A stretch of DNA of 64,000 bases from Chitinophagales bacterium. GTDB taxonomy: Bacteria; Bacteroidota; Bacteroidia; Chitinophagales; Chitinophagaceae. The DNA is taken from contig JAAFIK010000012.1 of the NCBI GenBank assembly GCA_013298665.1, positions 33,507 to 97,506 on the forward strand. Reading direction: 5' to 3'. This document shows, piece by piece, positions 42,735 through 51,668 of the stretch. How positions within the stretch are numbered: the stretch's first letter is position 1; each line of letters starts with the position of its first letter. Both the position numbers and the translations under genes were made by a program. The notes beneath the pieces are model-generated. The model did no database searches. It was given only the letters and a program-made list of their open reading frames with translations, and was not told where the DNA came from.

Positions 42735-42960
42735 ACAAAAATCAAGTTGTTTAGTTTTGGCATCTGGTAAGGACATGCAAAAATAATAGAATCGGGCGTT
42801 CAGCGCATACAAGACAATGTTAAATGCTGTTTTTACTGGTCAAACAGCTATCCGGCTGGTCGAAACGCCCTTTTGGCTGAAAAAGTTTGGTCGCCACAAC
42901 CTTTTGTTGTAACTTATCGTTTGTATCGGAAATACTGGTGAACTGTTACAGCGGTGAACG

Positions 42961-45579
42961 ATGAGGAAATTCTTTGTCATATTGATCCTTTTTCTTCAGT
43001 TTTCTGGTGTGTATGCCAATCACACCAAGGGAGGATATATGTATTATGAATATGCAGGACCGGGTAGTAGTCCGAATACAGCCAGGTACAATATCGTACT
43101 TAAACTCTACACCAATTGCTTTCTCAACAATGGCCAATTCGATGCCACGATTAATTTTACCATTTTTAACGCGGCCAATAATCAGGTAGAGTCCAATAAC
43201 GCTGTTACATACAGCGACTCTGTCAATATCCAGAACTGCACCGAACAATCCTGCCACCCCTGTATTGTACCCATTCCTTCGATTTGTTACAAAATCATCA
43301 CATACAGGCTCACCAAAGACCTGCCCATTACACCTGCAGGGTTTATTGTCTCCTACCAGCGCTGTTGCCGCATTACCGGCATCAACAATATACAGGCACC
43401 CTCCAATAACCTCGGCGAAACCTGGACGGTAAGCATCCCGGGTTCGGGCGTAATAACCAATGCACATCAAAATTCCAGTGCCCGGTTTTCTCAAAACGAT
43501 ACCGCCATCATCTGCGAAGGGTCAGATTTCAATTTCGACTTCAGTGCCTTTGATCCCGACAATGACTCGCTGGTGTATGAGTTTTGTGAAGCCTATTCAG
43601 GCGGCTCCAGCAGCAATGCCAGTCCTACAGTGGCCAGTTCCCCGCCATACAATTCTGTACCGTACGAAAATGGTTTTTCCGGATCTTTTCCAATGGGTTC
43701 GGGTGTTACCATCAACAGGGTTACGGGTATTGTGAGCGGTATCGCCCCCAGTTCGGGCGTTTATGTACTTACCTGTTGCGTGAGCGAATACCGGCGGGGT
43801 ACCAATATCAGGATCGCCCAGGTACGAAAATCCCTGCATATACAAGTGGCCAATTGCAACCTTACGGAAGCAAAGCTCAACCCCGAATACGTAAGTTGTG
43901 ATGGATTTACCCTGAGTTTTTCCAACAACAGCAACAATGCCAATATCCAAACCTGGTTCTGGGATTTTGGGGTGCCGGGCAACCCCGGCAATACATCAGA
44001 CCTCCCCACCCCAACCTTTACTTACCCCGATACCGGTATCTATACCATTAAACTTGTGGTCAACCGCGGACTCGCCTGCTCCGATTCCACCACAGCTAAG
44101 GTTAAAGTCTTCCCGGGGTTTTTCCCGGATTTCACCGTGGAGGGGCAGTGCCGGAACACACCCATACAGTTTAAAGATGCTACCACTACCAATTATGGCG
44201 TAGTGAACAAATGGCGGTGGGACTTTGGTAACCCTGAAACCCTCGCCGATACTTCGCTGGTAAAAAACCCGGTTTACGTGTATCCGGTTTTTGGCACCTA
44301 CACTGTACAGTTGGTTGTAGGGAACAGCAAAGGTTGTATCGACACAGTGGAAAAGCAGATCAATATCGTTAACAGGGCTACTTTCCAGACTACTAACGAT
44401 ACGCTGATCTGTATCATTGATACCCTGCAGCTTAATGCCATTGGTAATGGTACTTTCCTCTGGTCGCCCAATTATATGATCAGCGATATCAATAGCCCGT
44501 CGCCGCTGGTCAGTCCCGATGTACCCACCACCTACTACGTTACCTTTACGGATCCTTTTGGTTGCTCGGGTACCGATTCCATTAAGGTTAATGTAAAAGC
44601 ATTTGTAACCCTTGAATTGGGTAATGATACAACCATCTGCCGTACAGACAGTATTACACTCCGTCCGTTTACCGATGGCCTGAACTTCCAATGGCGGCCA
44701 CCCGGCACACTCAGCAGCAGCACAATAAAAAACCCTGTAGCCCGGCCGGTGAGCGATACCCGTTATTATCTGCTGGCGTCCATCGGCAAATGCCAGGCCG
44801 AAGATTCCCTGAATGTCCGGGTCGTTCCTTACCCGGATATAAAGGCAAGCAAAGACACAGCGATCTGCACGGGTGGTACTGCGCAGTTATTTGCCTCCGG
44901 CGGCAGTAGCTATGCCTGGTTTCCCGCAGCCTATCTCAACAACAATACCATTCCGGATCCCCGGTCAATTGCCCCGCCCGCCACCATCAACTACATTGTT
45001 TTTGTGCGCGACACCCTTGGCTGCCCCAAACCTTCAAGGGATACCGTAACCGTAAGGGTGTATCCGAAAATTATTGCCGATGCAGGGCCAAGGGATACCG
45101 CAGTAGTACTTGGTGAACCATTACTGCTGAATGCCAGTGGAGGTGACAACTACTTATGGTCGCCCAATACCTTCCTGACCAATGCAGGTGTCAAAAACCC
45201 CGTTGCACTCCCAACCGGTACCATTGAATATGTGGTTACCGTCAGCAATGACGCCGGTTGCGCGGAAAATGATACGATTCTTGTAAAAGTGTTCTTTATA
45301 GCCCCCGACTTCTATGTGCCCAATGCCTTCAGCCCCAATGGCGATGGTAAAAACGACATTTTCCGGCCTATCCTCATTGGTATGAAATCGCTCGACCGGT
45401 TTATGGTATATAACCGTTGGGGACAACTCCTGTTTTCCACCACCAATATCGGTCAGGGATGGGATGGCAAATTTGGAGGCAAGGGCCAGGAATCGGCTAC
45501 CTATGTATGGATAGCTGAAGGCACTGACTATAAAAACCGAACCGTTAAAAAGAAAGGCACTGTCATCCTCATCCGTTGA
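42961..45579 (+). CDS. PKD-domain surface protein with T9SS type B sorting domain
   Basis: This 872-residue secreted protein (signal MRKFFVILILFLQFSGVYA) begins with an NHTKGGYMYYEY domain typical of Bacteroidota gliding/adhesion proteins. PKD-type domains follow (WFWDFGVPGNPGNTSDLPTPTFTYPDTGIYTIKLVV and KWRWDFGNPETLADTSLVKNPVYVYPVFGTYTVQLVV), then several repeats of the DTxICxxGTxQLxAxG...YxWxP type. The C-terminus FYVPNAFSPNGDGKNDIFRPI...MVYNRWGQLLFSTTN...GWDGKFGGK...GTYVWIAEG-like is the CHU_C domain that directs T9SS type B export (SprA-dependent). A role in adhesion or gliding is likely. Confidence 0.93.
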   Translation: MRKFFVILILFLQFSGVYANHTKGGYMYYEYAGPGSSPNTARYNIVLKLYTNCFLNNGQFDATINFTIFNAANNQVESNNAVTYSDSVNIQNCTEQSCHPCIVPIPSICYKIITYRLTKDLPITPAGFIVSYQRCCRITGINNIQAPSNNLGETWTVSIPGSGVITNAHQNSSARFSQNDTAIICEGSDFNFDFSAFDPDNDSLVYEFCEAYSGGSSSNASPTVASSPPYNSVPYENGFSGSFPMGSGVTINRVTGIVSGIAPSSGVYVLTCCVSEYRRGTNIRIAQVRKSLHIQVANCNLTEAKLNPEYVSCDGFTLSFSNNSNNANIQTWFWDFGVPGNPGNTSDLPTPTFTYPDTGIYTIKLVVNRGLACSDSTTAKVKVFPGFFPDFTVEGQCRNTPIQFKDATTTNYGVVNKWRWDFGNPETLADTSLVKNPVYVYPVFGTYTVQLVVGNSKGCIDTVEKQINIVNRATFQTTNDTLICIIDTLQLNAIGNGTFLWSPNYMISDINSPSPLVSPDVPTTYYVTFTDPFGCSGTDSIKVNVKAFVTLELGNDTTICRTDSITLRPFTDGLNFQWRPPGTLSSSTIKNPVARPVSDTRYYLLASIGKCQAEDSLNVRVVPYPDIKASKDTAICTGGTAQLFASGGSSYAWFPAAYLNNNTIPDPRSIAPPATINYIVFVRDTLGCPKPSRDTVTVRVYPKIIADAGPRDTAVVLGEPLLLNASGGDNYLWSPNTFLTNAGVKNPVALPTGTIEYVVTVSNDAGCAENDTILVKVFFIAPDFYVPNAFSPNGDGKNDIFRPILIGMKSLDRFMVYNRWGQLLFSTTNIGQGWDGKFGGKGQESATYVWIAEGTDYKNRTVKKKGTVILIR

Positions 45580-45681
45580 CCATTCCCCATGCTGTAATAT
45601 TTATGCAATACCGGCGCTAAACCGTTGTAAGTGGCATACCGCATTCCCATCCGGCTTGTATCTTTACAAAAAAAAACAGTT

Positions 45682-46476
45682 ATGCCAAGCAATCATGAGA
45701 TTGATTACAAAATTTACGGAGAAGAAATGCAGTGTGTGGAAATTGAACTCGACCCACAGGAAACCGTAGTTGCCGAACCAGGATCCTTCCTGATGATGGT
45801 AGACCAGATTGACATGCAAACCATTTTTGGCGATGGTTCTGAACAAAGCCAGAACCAGGGGTTTTTCGGAAAATTGCTCAACGCAGGCAAGCGGATGCTC
45901 ACCGGCGAAAACCTCTTTATGACCGCCTATACCAATGTAGGAAACGGTAAGCGGCATGTATCTTTTGCATCTCCCTATCCCGGCAAAATCATCCCGATGA
46001 ACCTTACTGAACTACAGGGTAAACTCATTTGCCAGAAAGATGCATTTCTCTGTGCAGCCAAGGGCGTGAGTGTGGGTATTGAATTTCAGCGCAAACTGGG
46101 CGTAGGGCTCTTTGGTGGCGAGGGCTTTATTATGCAGAAATTAGAAGGCGATGGTATGGCCTTTGTTCATGCCGGGGGGTATATTGTAATGAAAACCCTG
46201 CAGGAAGGCGAGCGTCTGAAAGTAGATACCGGCTGTATTGTCGCCTTTACCAAACGTATTACTTATGACATTGAAATGGTGAAGGGCATTAAGAATATGT
46301 TTTTTGGCGGAGAAGGCTTTTTCTATGCTACACTGCGCGGTCCCGGCACGGTATGGATACAAACACTTCCCATCAGCCGTCTCGCCAGCCGTATTATCCA
46401 GTATGGCACATACAAACGTAAGGAAGAGGGTAGTATTCTCGGGGGCATCGGCAATCTTTTTGATGGGAAAGAATAA
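45682..46476 (+). CDS. TIGR00266/AIM24-family protein
   Basis: This 264-residue soluble protein has the internal double-stranded beta-helix layout of the TIGR00266/AIM24 family. Visible blocks are HEIDYKIYGEEMQCVEIELDPQETVVAEPGSFLMM, NLFMTAYTNVGNGKRHVSFASPYPGKIIPMNL, FLCAAKGVSVGIEFQRKLGVGLFGGEGFIMQKLEGDGMAFVHAGG and IKNMFFGGEGFFYATLRGPGTVWIQTLP. The C-terminal Gly-rich end is also typical. The biochemical role is unknown. The ATG at 45682 was chosen over the longer frame from 45631. Confidence 0.93.
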   Translation: MPSNHEIDYKIYGEEMQCVEIELDPQETVVAEPGSFLMMVDQIDMQTIFGDGSEQSQNQGFFGKLLNAGKRMLTGENLFMTAYTNVGNGKRHVSFASPYPGKIIPMNLTELQGKLICQKDAFLCAAKGVSVGIEFQRKLGVGLFGGEGFIMQKLEGDGMAFVHAGGYIVMKTLQEGERLKVDTGCIVAFTKRITYDIEMVKGIKNMFFGGEGFFYATLRGPGTVWIQTLPISRLASRIIQYGTYKRKEEGSILGGIGNLFDGKE

Positions 46477-46536
46477 AGCGCTTACCCCGGTTTGCCTGTA
46501 TGCGTAAAGCATCGGCTGGTACAGTAAGCCCATTGT

Positions 46537-47295
46537 TTAAAGAGATTCCCTGCTTGTCTGGTACACCACTAATTTACCGCCATCGTATATCGGGAGGATA
46601 TCAGCGCCATCTGCTGTAAGACAATACCTGATGTCTTTTTCCAGGCCAAAACCGTTGAGACGGTGGTAATGTGAGGCATTGTTGTTTTTCATAAAAGCAA
46701 AGAGATCCTGTCTGCCTTTCTCGTAAAGGGTTTCAGCCATATGTGAAGCATCACAGTTGATGGAGAAATGCGCCCTGATACGGCTGATGACTGCACCTGC
46801 AAATAAGGTGTCTTCAAGGTTTACCTTATCCTTCCAGGCCGCACAGCCAAGGATTACATTTTGCCGCTGTGCCACCAGGTAATCACAAACGGCAGAGAGG
46901 TTGGTGAAGGATCCCGTAATGATGCCCCTTGCATGACGATCCAACGCCATCTGCAGTAATTTGGTACCATTGGTAGTGGTGAGTACAAGGGTTTTATTTT
47001 CGATAAATGAGCGGGGGTATTCAAAAGGCGAATTACCATGTACCAGTCCTTCCGCTACTTTGCCATCACGTTCTCCCGCAGTAATACCATCAATCTGCTT
47101 ACCAATGCGGATGCATTCTGCCACGCTGTCTACCGGTATAATGCACTTCGCACCATTATACAATGCTGTAGCGATGGTACTTGTTGCCCGCAATACATCG
47201 ATGATGACGACAATACTGGTACTCACATCGTATAAATTGAGTAAGGCAGGAGAAAGGCTGGTATAGAGCGCAGGCTTATTATTATCCATATTCAA
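46537..47295 (-). CDS. comB: 2-phosphosulfolactate phosphatase family protein (ComB)
   Basis: This 252-residue protein belongs to the ComB family, whose characterised member removes phosphate from 2-phosphosulfolactate in archaeal coenzyme M synthesis. Family motifs are VVIIDVLRATSTIATALYNGAKCIIP, AGERDGKVAEGLVHGNSPFEY, LVLTTTNGTKLLQMA and VILGCAAWKDKVNLEDTLFAGAV. Bacteria often carry the gene without a coenzyme M pathway; in Bacteroidota it might serve sulfolactate or another phosphate ester. No other sulfonate gene is adjacent. Confidence 0.92.
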   Translation of the reverse strand: MNMDNNKPALYTSLSPALLNLYDVSTSIVVIIDVLRATSTIATALYNGAKCIIPVDSVAECIRIGKQIDGITAGERDGKVAEGLVHGNSPFEYPRSFIENKTLVLTTTNGTKLLQMALDRHARGIITGSFTNLSAVCDYLVAQRQNVILGCAAWKDKVNLEDTLFAGAVISRIRAHFSINCDASHMAETLYEKGRQDLFAFMKNNNASHYHRLNGFGLEKDIRYCLTADGADILPIYDGGKLVVYQTSRESL

Positions 47296-47372
47296 ATTGC
47301 TGTGCTGCCAGCGGGGAAATGCAGCAACGTTTTCTGTTCATTAATCGATACATCATATCCTGTACATGCCAT

Positions 47373-48458
47373 TTATACAAAGGGGATTTTTACCACTTTG
47401 GCTTTAAGCAGTTTATCCCTCACCGCAATATACAGTTCACTGTCCGGTTCCGAAAATGCCGTTTGTACATAGCCCAGCCCAACCGCTTTCTGTAAGCCAG
47501 GTATTTGTGTACCGGAGGTAACGCGGCCGATGGTATTACCCGCAGCATCGGTAATACCATAGTCATGCCGGGGTATCCCTTTATCAATCATCTCAAAACC
47601 TACCAGTTTCTGCTGTACACCTGCTGCTTTCTGTTGCTCCAGGTATGTCCTGTTGGTAAAATCTTTGGTAAACTTGGTAATCCAGCCAAGACCTGCCTCT
47701 AAAGGTGAGGTGCGATCGTCAATATCGTTGCCATAAAGACAAAAACCCATTTCAAGACGCAGTGTATCCCTTGCACCAAGACCAATCGGTTGTATACCCC
47801 TTGCCGCACCTGCCGCAAATATGGCATCCCATATTTTATCTGCCGCTCCATTGGCCGGATCGAAATAAATTTCCACACCACCAGCACCCGTATATCCCGT
47901 GGCACTCACCAGTACGTTTTCCACTCCGGCAAATACACCTTTTACAAAAGTGTAGTATTTCAGATTGAGGATGTCCATATCCGTCAATGGCTGGAGCAAC
48001 TGCGTGGCATTGGGGCCCTGCACCGCCAGCAGCGCTGTCTTATCGCTGATGTTGTGCATTTCCACACCCTTATCATTGTATTGCTGTATCCAGTTCCAGT
48101 CTTTATCAATGTTCCCGGCATTCACTACCAGCATATAAGTTTTGTGCTGTTCAATACAGTACACCAGCAGGTCATCAATTATACCCCCGGTAGTATTGGG
48201 CAGACAACTGTATTGCGCCTTACCATTCACCAGCTTTGACGCATCATTACTGGTAACCCTTTGTATCAGATCCAGCGCATGTTCTCCTTTCAGGATAAAC
48301 TCCCCCATATGACTTACATCGAATACTCCTGCATTATTACGTACAGCCGCATGTTCATCGTTGATGCCCGTATAACTGATCGGCATATTATATCCGGCAA
48401 ATGCTGCCATCCTGGCGCCGAGTGCGAGGTGCTTGTGGGTAAATGGGGTTTGCTTCAT
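47373..48458 (-). CDS. gcvT: Glycine cleavage system aminomethyltransferase (T protein)
   Basis: This 361-residue enzyme transfers the methylene group from the lipoyl-bound aminomethyl intermediate to tetrahydrofolate. It shows the GcvT pattern: [49 protein letters not shown] (N-terminal folate-binding part with DVSHMGE), [46 protein letters not shown] and [21 protein letters not shown]. The length matches the family. The gcvH and gcvP partners are not next to it. A TAAATTTG box (48498-48505) lies just upstream. Confidence 0.97.
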   Translation of the reverse strand: MKQTPFTHKHLALGARMAAFAGYNMPISYTGINDEHAAVRNNAGVFDVSHMGEFILKGEHALDLIQRVTSNDASKLVNGKAQYSCLPNTTGGIIDDLLVYCIEQHKTYMLVVNAGNIDKDWNWIQQYNDKGVEMHNISDKTALLAVQGPNATQLLQPLTDMDILNLKYYTFVKGVFAGVENVLVSATGYTGAGGVEIYFDPANGAADKIWDAIFAAGAARGIQPIGLGARDTLRLEMGFCLYGNDIDDRTSPLEAGLGWITKFTKDFTNRTYLEQQKAAGVQQKLVGFEMIDKGIPRHDYGITDAAGNTIGRVTSGTQIPGLQKAVGLGYVQTAFSEPDSELYIAVRDKLLKAKVVKIPFV

Positions 48459-48497
48459 GCCTTTGTTTTAATCGTTGAATAAATATTGATATGGCCG

Positions 48498-48505
48498 CAA
48501 ATTTA
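48498..48505 (-). promoter_or_regulatory. Possible -7 box of gcvT
   Basis: On the minus strand TAAATTTG is a full TAnnTTTG match about 40 bases upstream of the gcvT start. No clear TTTG box lies at the right distance. Confidence 0.35.
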
Positions 48506-48575
48506 CCGCATCCGGAATAAATCAACGAATTTAGTCGTGATATTCCCCGATTGCAATGCATTAATATCACCCGCC

Positions 48576-48606
48576 TTGGGTAATATCAAAAAAAAATGCA
48601 TTTTTG
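48576..48606 (+). promoter_or_regulatory. Putative promoter of the large secreted protein at 48638
   Basis: TTGG (48576-48579), 19 bases, then CATTTTTG (48599-48606): the same off-consensus TTGG-N19-CAnnTTTG form that precedes mreB. The start codon follows about 28 bases later. Confidence 0.42.
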
Positions 48607-48637
48607 TAGCCTTAATCAGTCCCTCAATACGATGTAT

Positions 48638-51496
48638 ATGAAATCGCTTTGCATATCCGCCATTATGTTTATCGGGTTTTCCATTGTTGTACACGCACAA
48701 TACCCTCCCAAATATTTTAACGATCCCATTACCCAAACCTTTCCTTACAGAGCTTACCAGGTGCAGGCCAAAGGCAATGCCTTTTATATGTACGGCGAAA
48801 CCCGCGCATCATCCGGTGCCTTTATCAATGTTGTGATGAAAGTGGACACCATTGGCAATCACCTGTGGACGGCCTATCCTTACAGTTATGCCAGTAACGA
48901 TTCATTGCAGTTCAATAGTACAGTCAACAGCCTGCAGTTGATTACAGGATCAGATAATGCCCTGTACCTGATGAACAACAGCGACAGCCCTTTTGTGAAC
49001 AATACCAATACCAAGGCGCAGTTCATCAGTAAAATTGATGACAGTACAGGGGATGTTAAATGGGTAAGAAAACTCACCGACTATGAACTGTATGATGAAT
49101 ATGTGCGCATTACCGACTATTCCCCAACCGAACTGCTGCTGACTTCTTTCCGGGCCAGTAATATTTTCAGTATCCTCAAGTTGTCCAAAGCCACCGGCCG
49201 GGTACTCACCACCAACAACTATACACTTGGGCCAGCTAATTTTGATAATGACTATGGTGCCAGGGGTACAACCCGGCAATTGTATGTATCCCCCAACAGC
49301 AACCTGTACCTTTTCACCAGCGATTCCTGTTACAAATACACCAGTTTTGAAAACAGTATCCTGGAGTGGAAAGTTAAATTCGGTACATCATACGCTGATA
49401 TTCAGCGGATATTTGAAGACAATGGTGTACTCTTTGTAGCCGGCAGCAAGGTAGCCAATGGGTATAATGGGTTGATCACGGCCATCAACATCATACCCGG
49501 CAGCATCAAATGGCAGCACCTGTACAATATGAGCGGTGCCACTTTTGTCAACAACATTGAGTTCTGTGATGCCCGCATCAGGAACAACCGCCTTTTTACC
49601 ACCTGGAAACACCGCTTTACCGGATCCATTTCAGAAAAATGTTATGTCAACGCCACGGACAAAATTACCGGACTCACCCTCTGGGAAAACAATTACAATT
49701 TCAACAGCGGCGGTACGAGCAGTAATGCCGAACAGGCAATGGTATCGATGGATGTAAATGATGCAGATGTGTTGTTCTTAACCGGCTATGTTCCGCACCC
49801 CACGGTACAACAGTACGATTGGGGCGTGATGAAAATCAATGGCATTAACGGGCAACTGCTGCTCAGGAAAAGGGTACCAAAAATTGTCAGCGCCAGTACT
49901 TCCAACGATGAGGGATACCTCGCCAAACTCTACGGCAGTAAACTCTATGTACTCGGGTACCGTTCATCAGTAAGCAATAGCTTTTTTGATAAGTATATTA
50001 ACCTGCTGCGTGCAGACACCAGCACATTAAACATCAATACCACGCGTGCATTGCTGTCGCAAATACAATATCCCTCCATTGCCCGCGGCCTGTGCGATTT
50101 CTCCGCAGCTAAAAAACTGATCCTGAAAAATATCGGGAAGCGGCTCACACTCGAAATGACAGACAATAGCCTCAACACCCTTTGGACCACCACACTCGGT
50201 AACGCTACAGACTATTACCAGGGTACCCCGGCCATTGGCGTCAACCTCAGCAAAAGCATATTTGTTGCGGCCAAACGCTATCTCGCCCCGCTTTCGGCAC
50301 CGTGGATGCTCAATGAATATCATGACGCCAATGGCCCCACTACCAATGACAGTACATTTATATTTGAACTCGACTCCGCAGGTATCCTGAAAAATACTTA
50401 CCGCTATTACGACAACCAACTCATCACCCCCCTGCGCTTTGTAACAGATACCCCCGGCACCAGGACCTTTTTTGAACACATCAGTAAAGCAGCCCCGTCA
50501 TTTACCACCAACAGCGTTTCACATTATTCCTTTACCCCGGCTGATGGCGTTTATGGTAATGTTGCCACGATAAATTTCGGGCGCATCCCTTTTCTTAATA
50601 TGCGCAACCAATACCACCTGCCCGGCGATACCCTTATCGGCTTTCAGACCAGTAACGGTGTAACAAGGGTGGTTAAAACAAAGCTCCTGCCCCTGTACCA
50701 GAACGTATTTACCATACTGCCAAACATCCGCGTTATTTATGACGTTGAAAAAACAGCAAATAACCTTTTTTACCTGTCGGGACAGGATAGTCTCCAGAAA
50801 GACTTTGTGCTGTTGCTCAATACCGATGGTAATGTACAGCTCTGGCGAAACACATCCGACACTTTTCAAAATACCCTCAAAGTAATGGTGATGGACAGTG
50901 CCCTGTACACGCTTGTTAAAAGAGGAAAAACATACCGTGTGGAATGTTACCGAACCGCAAGCGGCACATTGTTATGGAGCAACCCGCTGCCACTGCCCGT
51001 CAACAGCGAACTTACGGTAAACGATTTTGTGGTCAATCCCACCAGGAAAACCATTACCATCGCCGGTGCATATAAAGACACCAGCAACAATTTCAACCAG
51101 TCCGTCTGCTATGCCTATACTTTTAAGGCAACCGGTGCTGAACATTTTCGCCTCGAAAAAGATGGCAATAAGTTGTGGATGAATGCAGGGGGCATTTTAT
51201 ACGTGGATCGCGACAACCAAACCCTTATGGGAGGTACGCACCATTACACGCCATTTGGTTTTGCAGGTTTTATTTTTGCCGCCGACCAGGCTGCCGGTTA
51301 TTATACCACCGGCAATGGCGACTGGAATAATCCTGCTATATGGCAGGGTGGCATCATTCCGCCCCCCGATGCTGCCGTTTTCATCCGGCATACGGTAACA
51401 GTAACGGCAAATGCTACCTGCTACAGCCTGAATGTTGAATCGCCTAATGGTGTCGTAAATGTCAATCCCGGGATTGTTCTTACCGTAACGCATTAA
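48638..51496 (+). CDS. Large secreted beta-propeller-like protein
   Basis: This is a protein of about 952 residues with a signal peptide (MKSLCISAIMFIGFSIVVHAQ). Most of it is beta-rich with repeated blade-like segments (VMKVDTIGNHLWTAYPY, ISKIDDSTGDVKWVRKL, ATDKITGLTLWENNYNFN, TASGTLLWSNPLPL), the pattern of PQQ-like propellers that bind nothing obvious. The last 65 residues (GNGDWNNPAIWQGGIIPPPDAAVFIRHTVTVTANATCYSLNVESPNGVVNVNPGIVLTVTH) form the GxWNNPxxWxGGxxPP beta-helix domain of Bacteroidota surface proteins. The protein ends right after it with no T9SS sorting tail. The function is unknown. ATG 48632 (MYMKS) is an alternative start. Confidence 0.78.
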   Translation: MKSLCISAIMFIGFSIVVHAQYPPKYFNDPITQTFPYRAYQVQAKGNAFYMYGETRASSGAFINVVMKVDTIGNHLWTAYPYSYASNDSLQFNSTVNSLQLITGSDNALYLMNNSDSPFVNNTNTKAQFISKIDDSTGDVKWVRKLTDYELYDEYVRITDYSPTELLLTSFRASNIFSILKLSKATGRVLTTNNYTLGPANFDNDYGARGTTRQLYVSPNSNLYLFTSDSCYKYTSFENSILEWKVKFGTSYADIQRIFEDNGVLFVAGSKVANGYNGLITAINIIPGSIKWQHLYNMSGATFVNNIEFCDARIRNNRLFTTWKHRFTGSISEKCYVNATDKITGLTLWENNYNFNSGGTSSNAEQAMVSMDVNDADVLFLTGYVPHPTVQQYDWGVMKINGINGQLLLRKRVPKIVSASTSNDEGYLAKLYGSKLYVLGYRSSVSNSFFDKYINLLRADTSTLNINTTRALLSQIQYPSIARGLCDFSAAKKLILKNIGKRLTLEMTDNSLNTLWTTTLGNATDYYQGTPAIGVNLSKSIFVAAKRYLAPLSAPWMLNEYHDANGPTTNDSTFIFELDSAGILKNTYRYYDNQLITPLRFVTDTPGTRTFFEHISKAAPSFTTNSVSHYSFTPADGVYGNVATINFGRIPFLNMRNQYHLPGDTLIGFQTSNGVTRVVKTKLLPLYQNVFTILPNIRVIYDVEKTANNLFYLSGQDSLQKDFVLLLNTDGNVQLWRNTSDTFQNTLKVMVMDSALYTLVKRGKTYRVECYRTASGTLLWSNPLPLPVNSELTVNDFVVNPTRKTITIAGAYKDTSNNFNQSVCYAYTFKATGAEHFRLEKDGNKLWMNAGGILYVDRDNQTLMGGTHHYTPFGFAGFIFAADQAAGYYTTGNGDWNNPAIWQGGIIPPPDAAVFIRHTVTVTANATCYSLNVESPNGVVNVNPGIVLTVTH

Positions 51497-51611
51497 TGCC
51501 TTTTAATTCGGATTCCTGACAGGCAGGATATCCATTTCAGTGATCCCGGGGGCTTCGTTTAGCATACCCCTTTGTACAGTTGAGCGTATTCATTGTATAC
51601 CCAACATAAAA

Positions 51612-51636
51612 ACAGGCTGCCGAAAGGGCAGCCTGT
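51612..51636 (-). terminator. Intrinsic terminator between convergent large genes
   Basis: ACAGGCTGCC (51612-51621) pairs with GGCAGCCTGT (51627-51636). On the minus strand the hairpin is followed by TTTTT, so it ends the transcript of the choice-of-anchor gene. Confidence 0.82.
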
Positions 51637-51668
51637 ACTCGTGCACAACCATATGTCCACTTTTTGCT

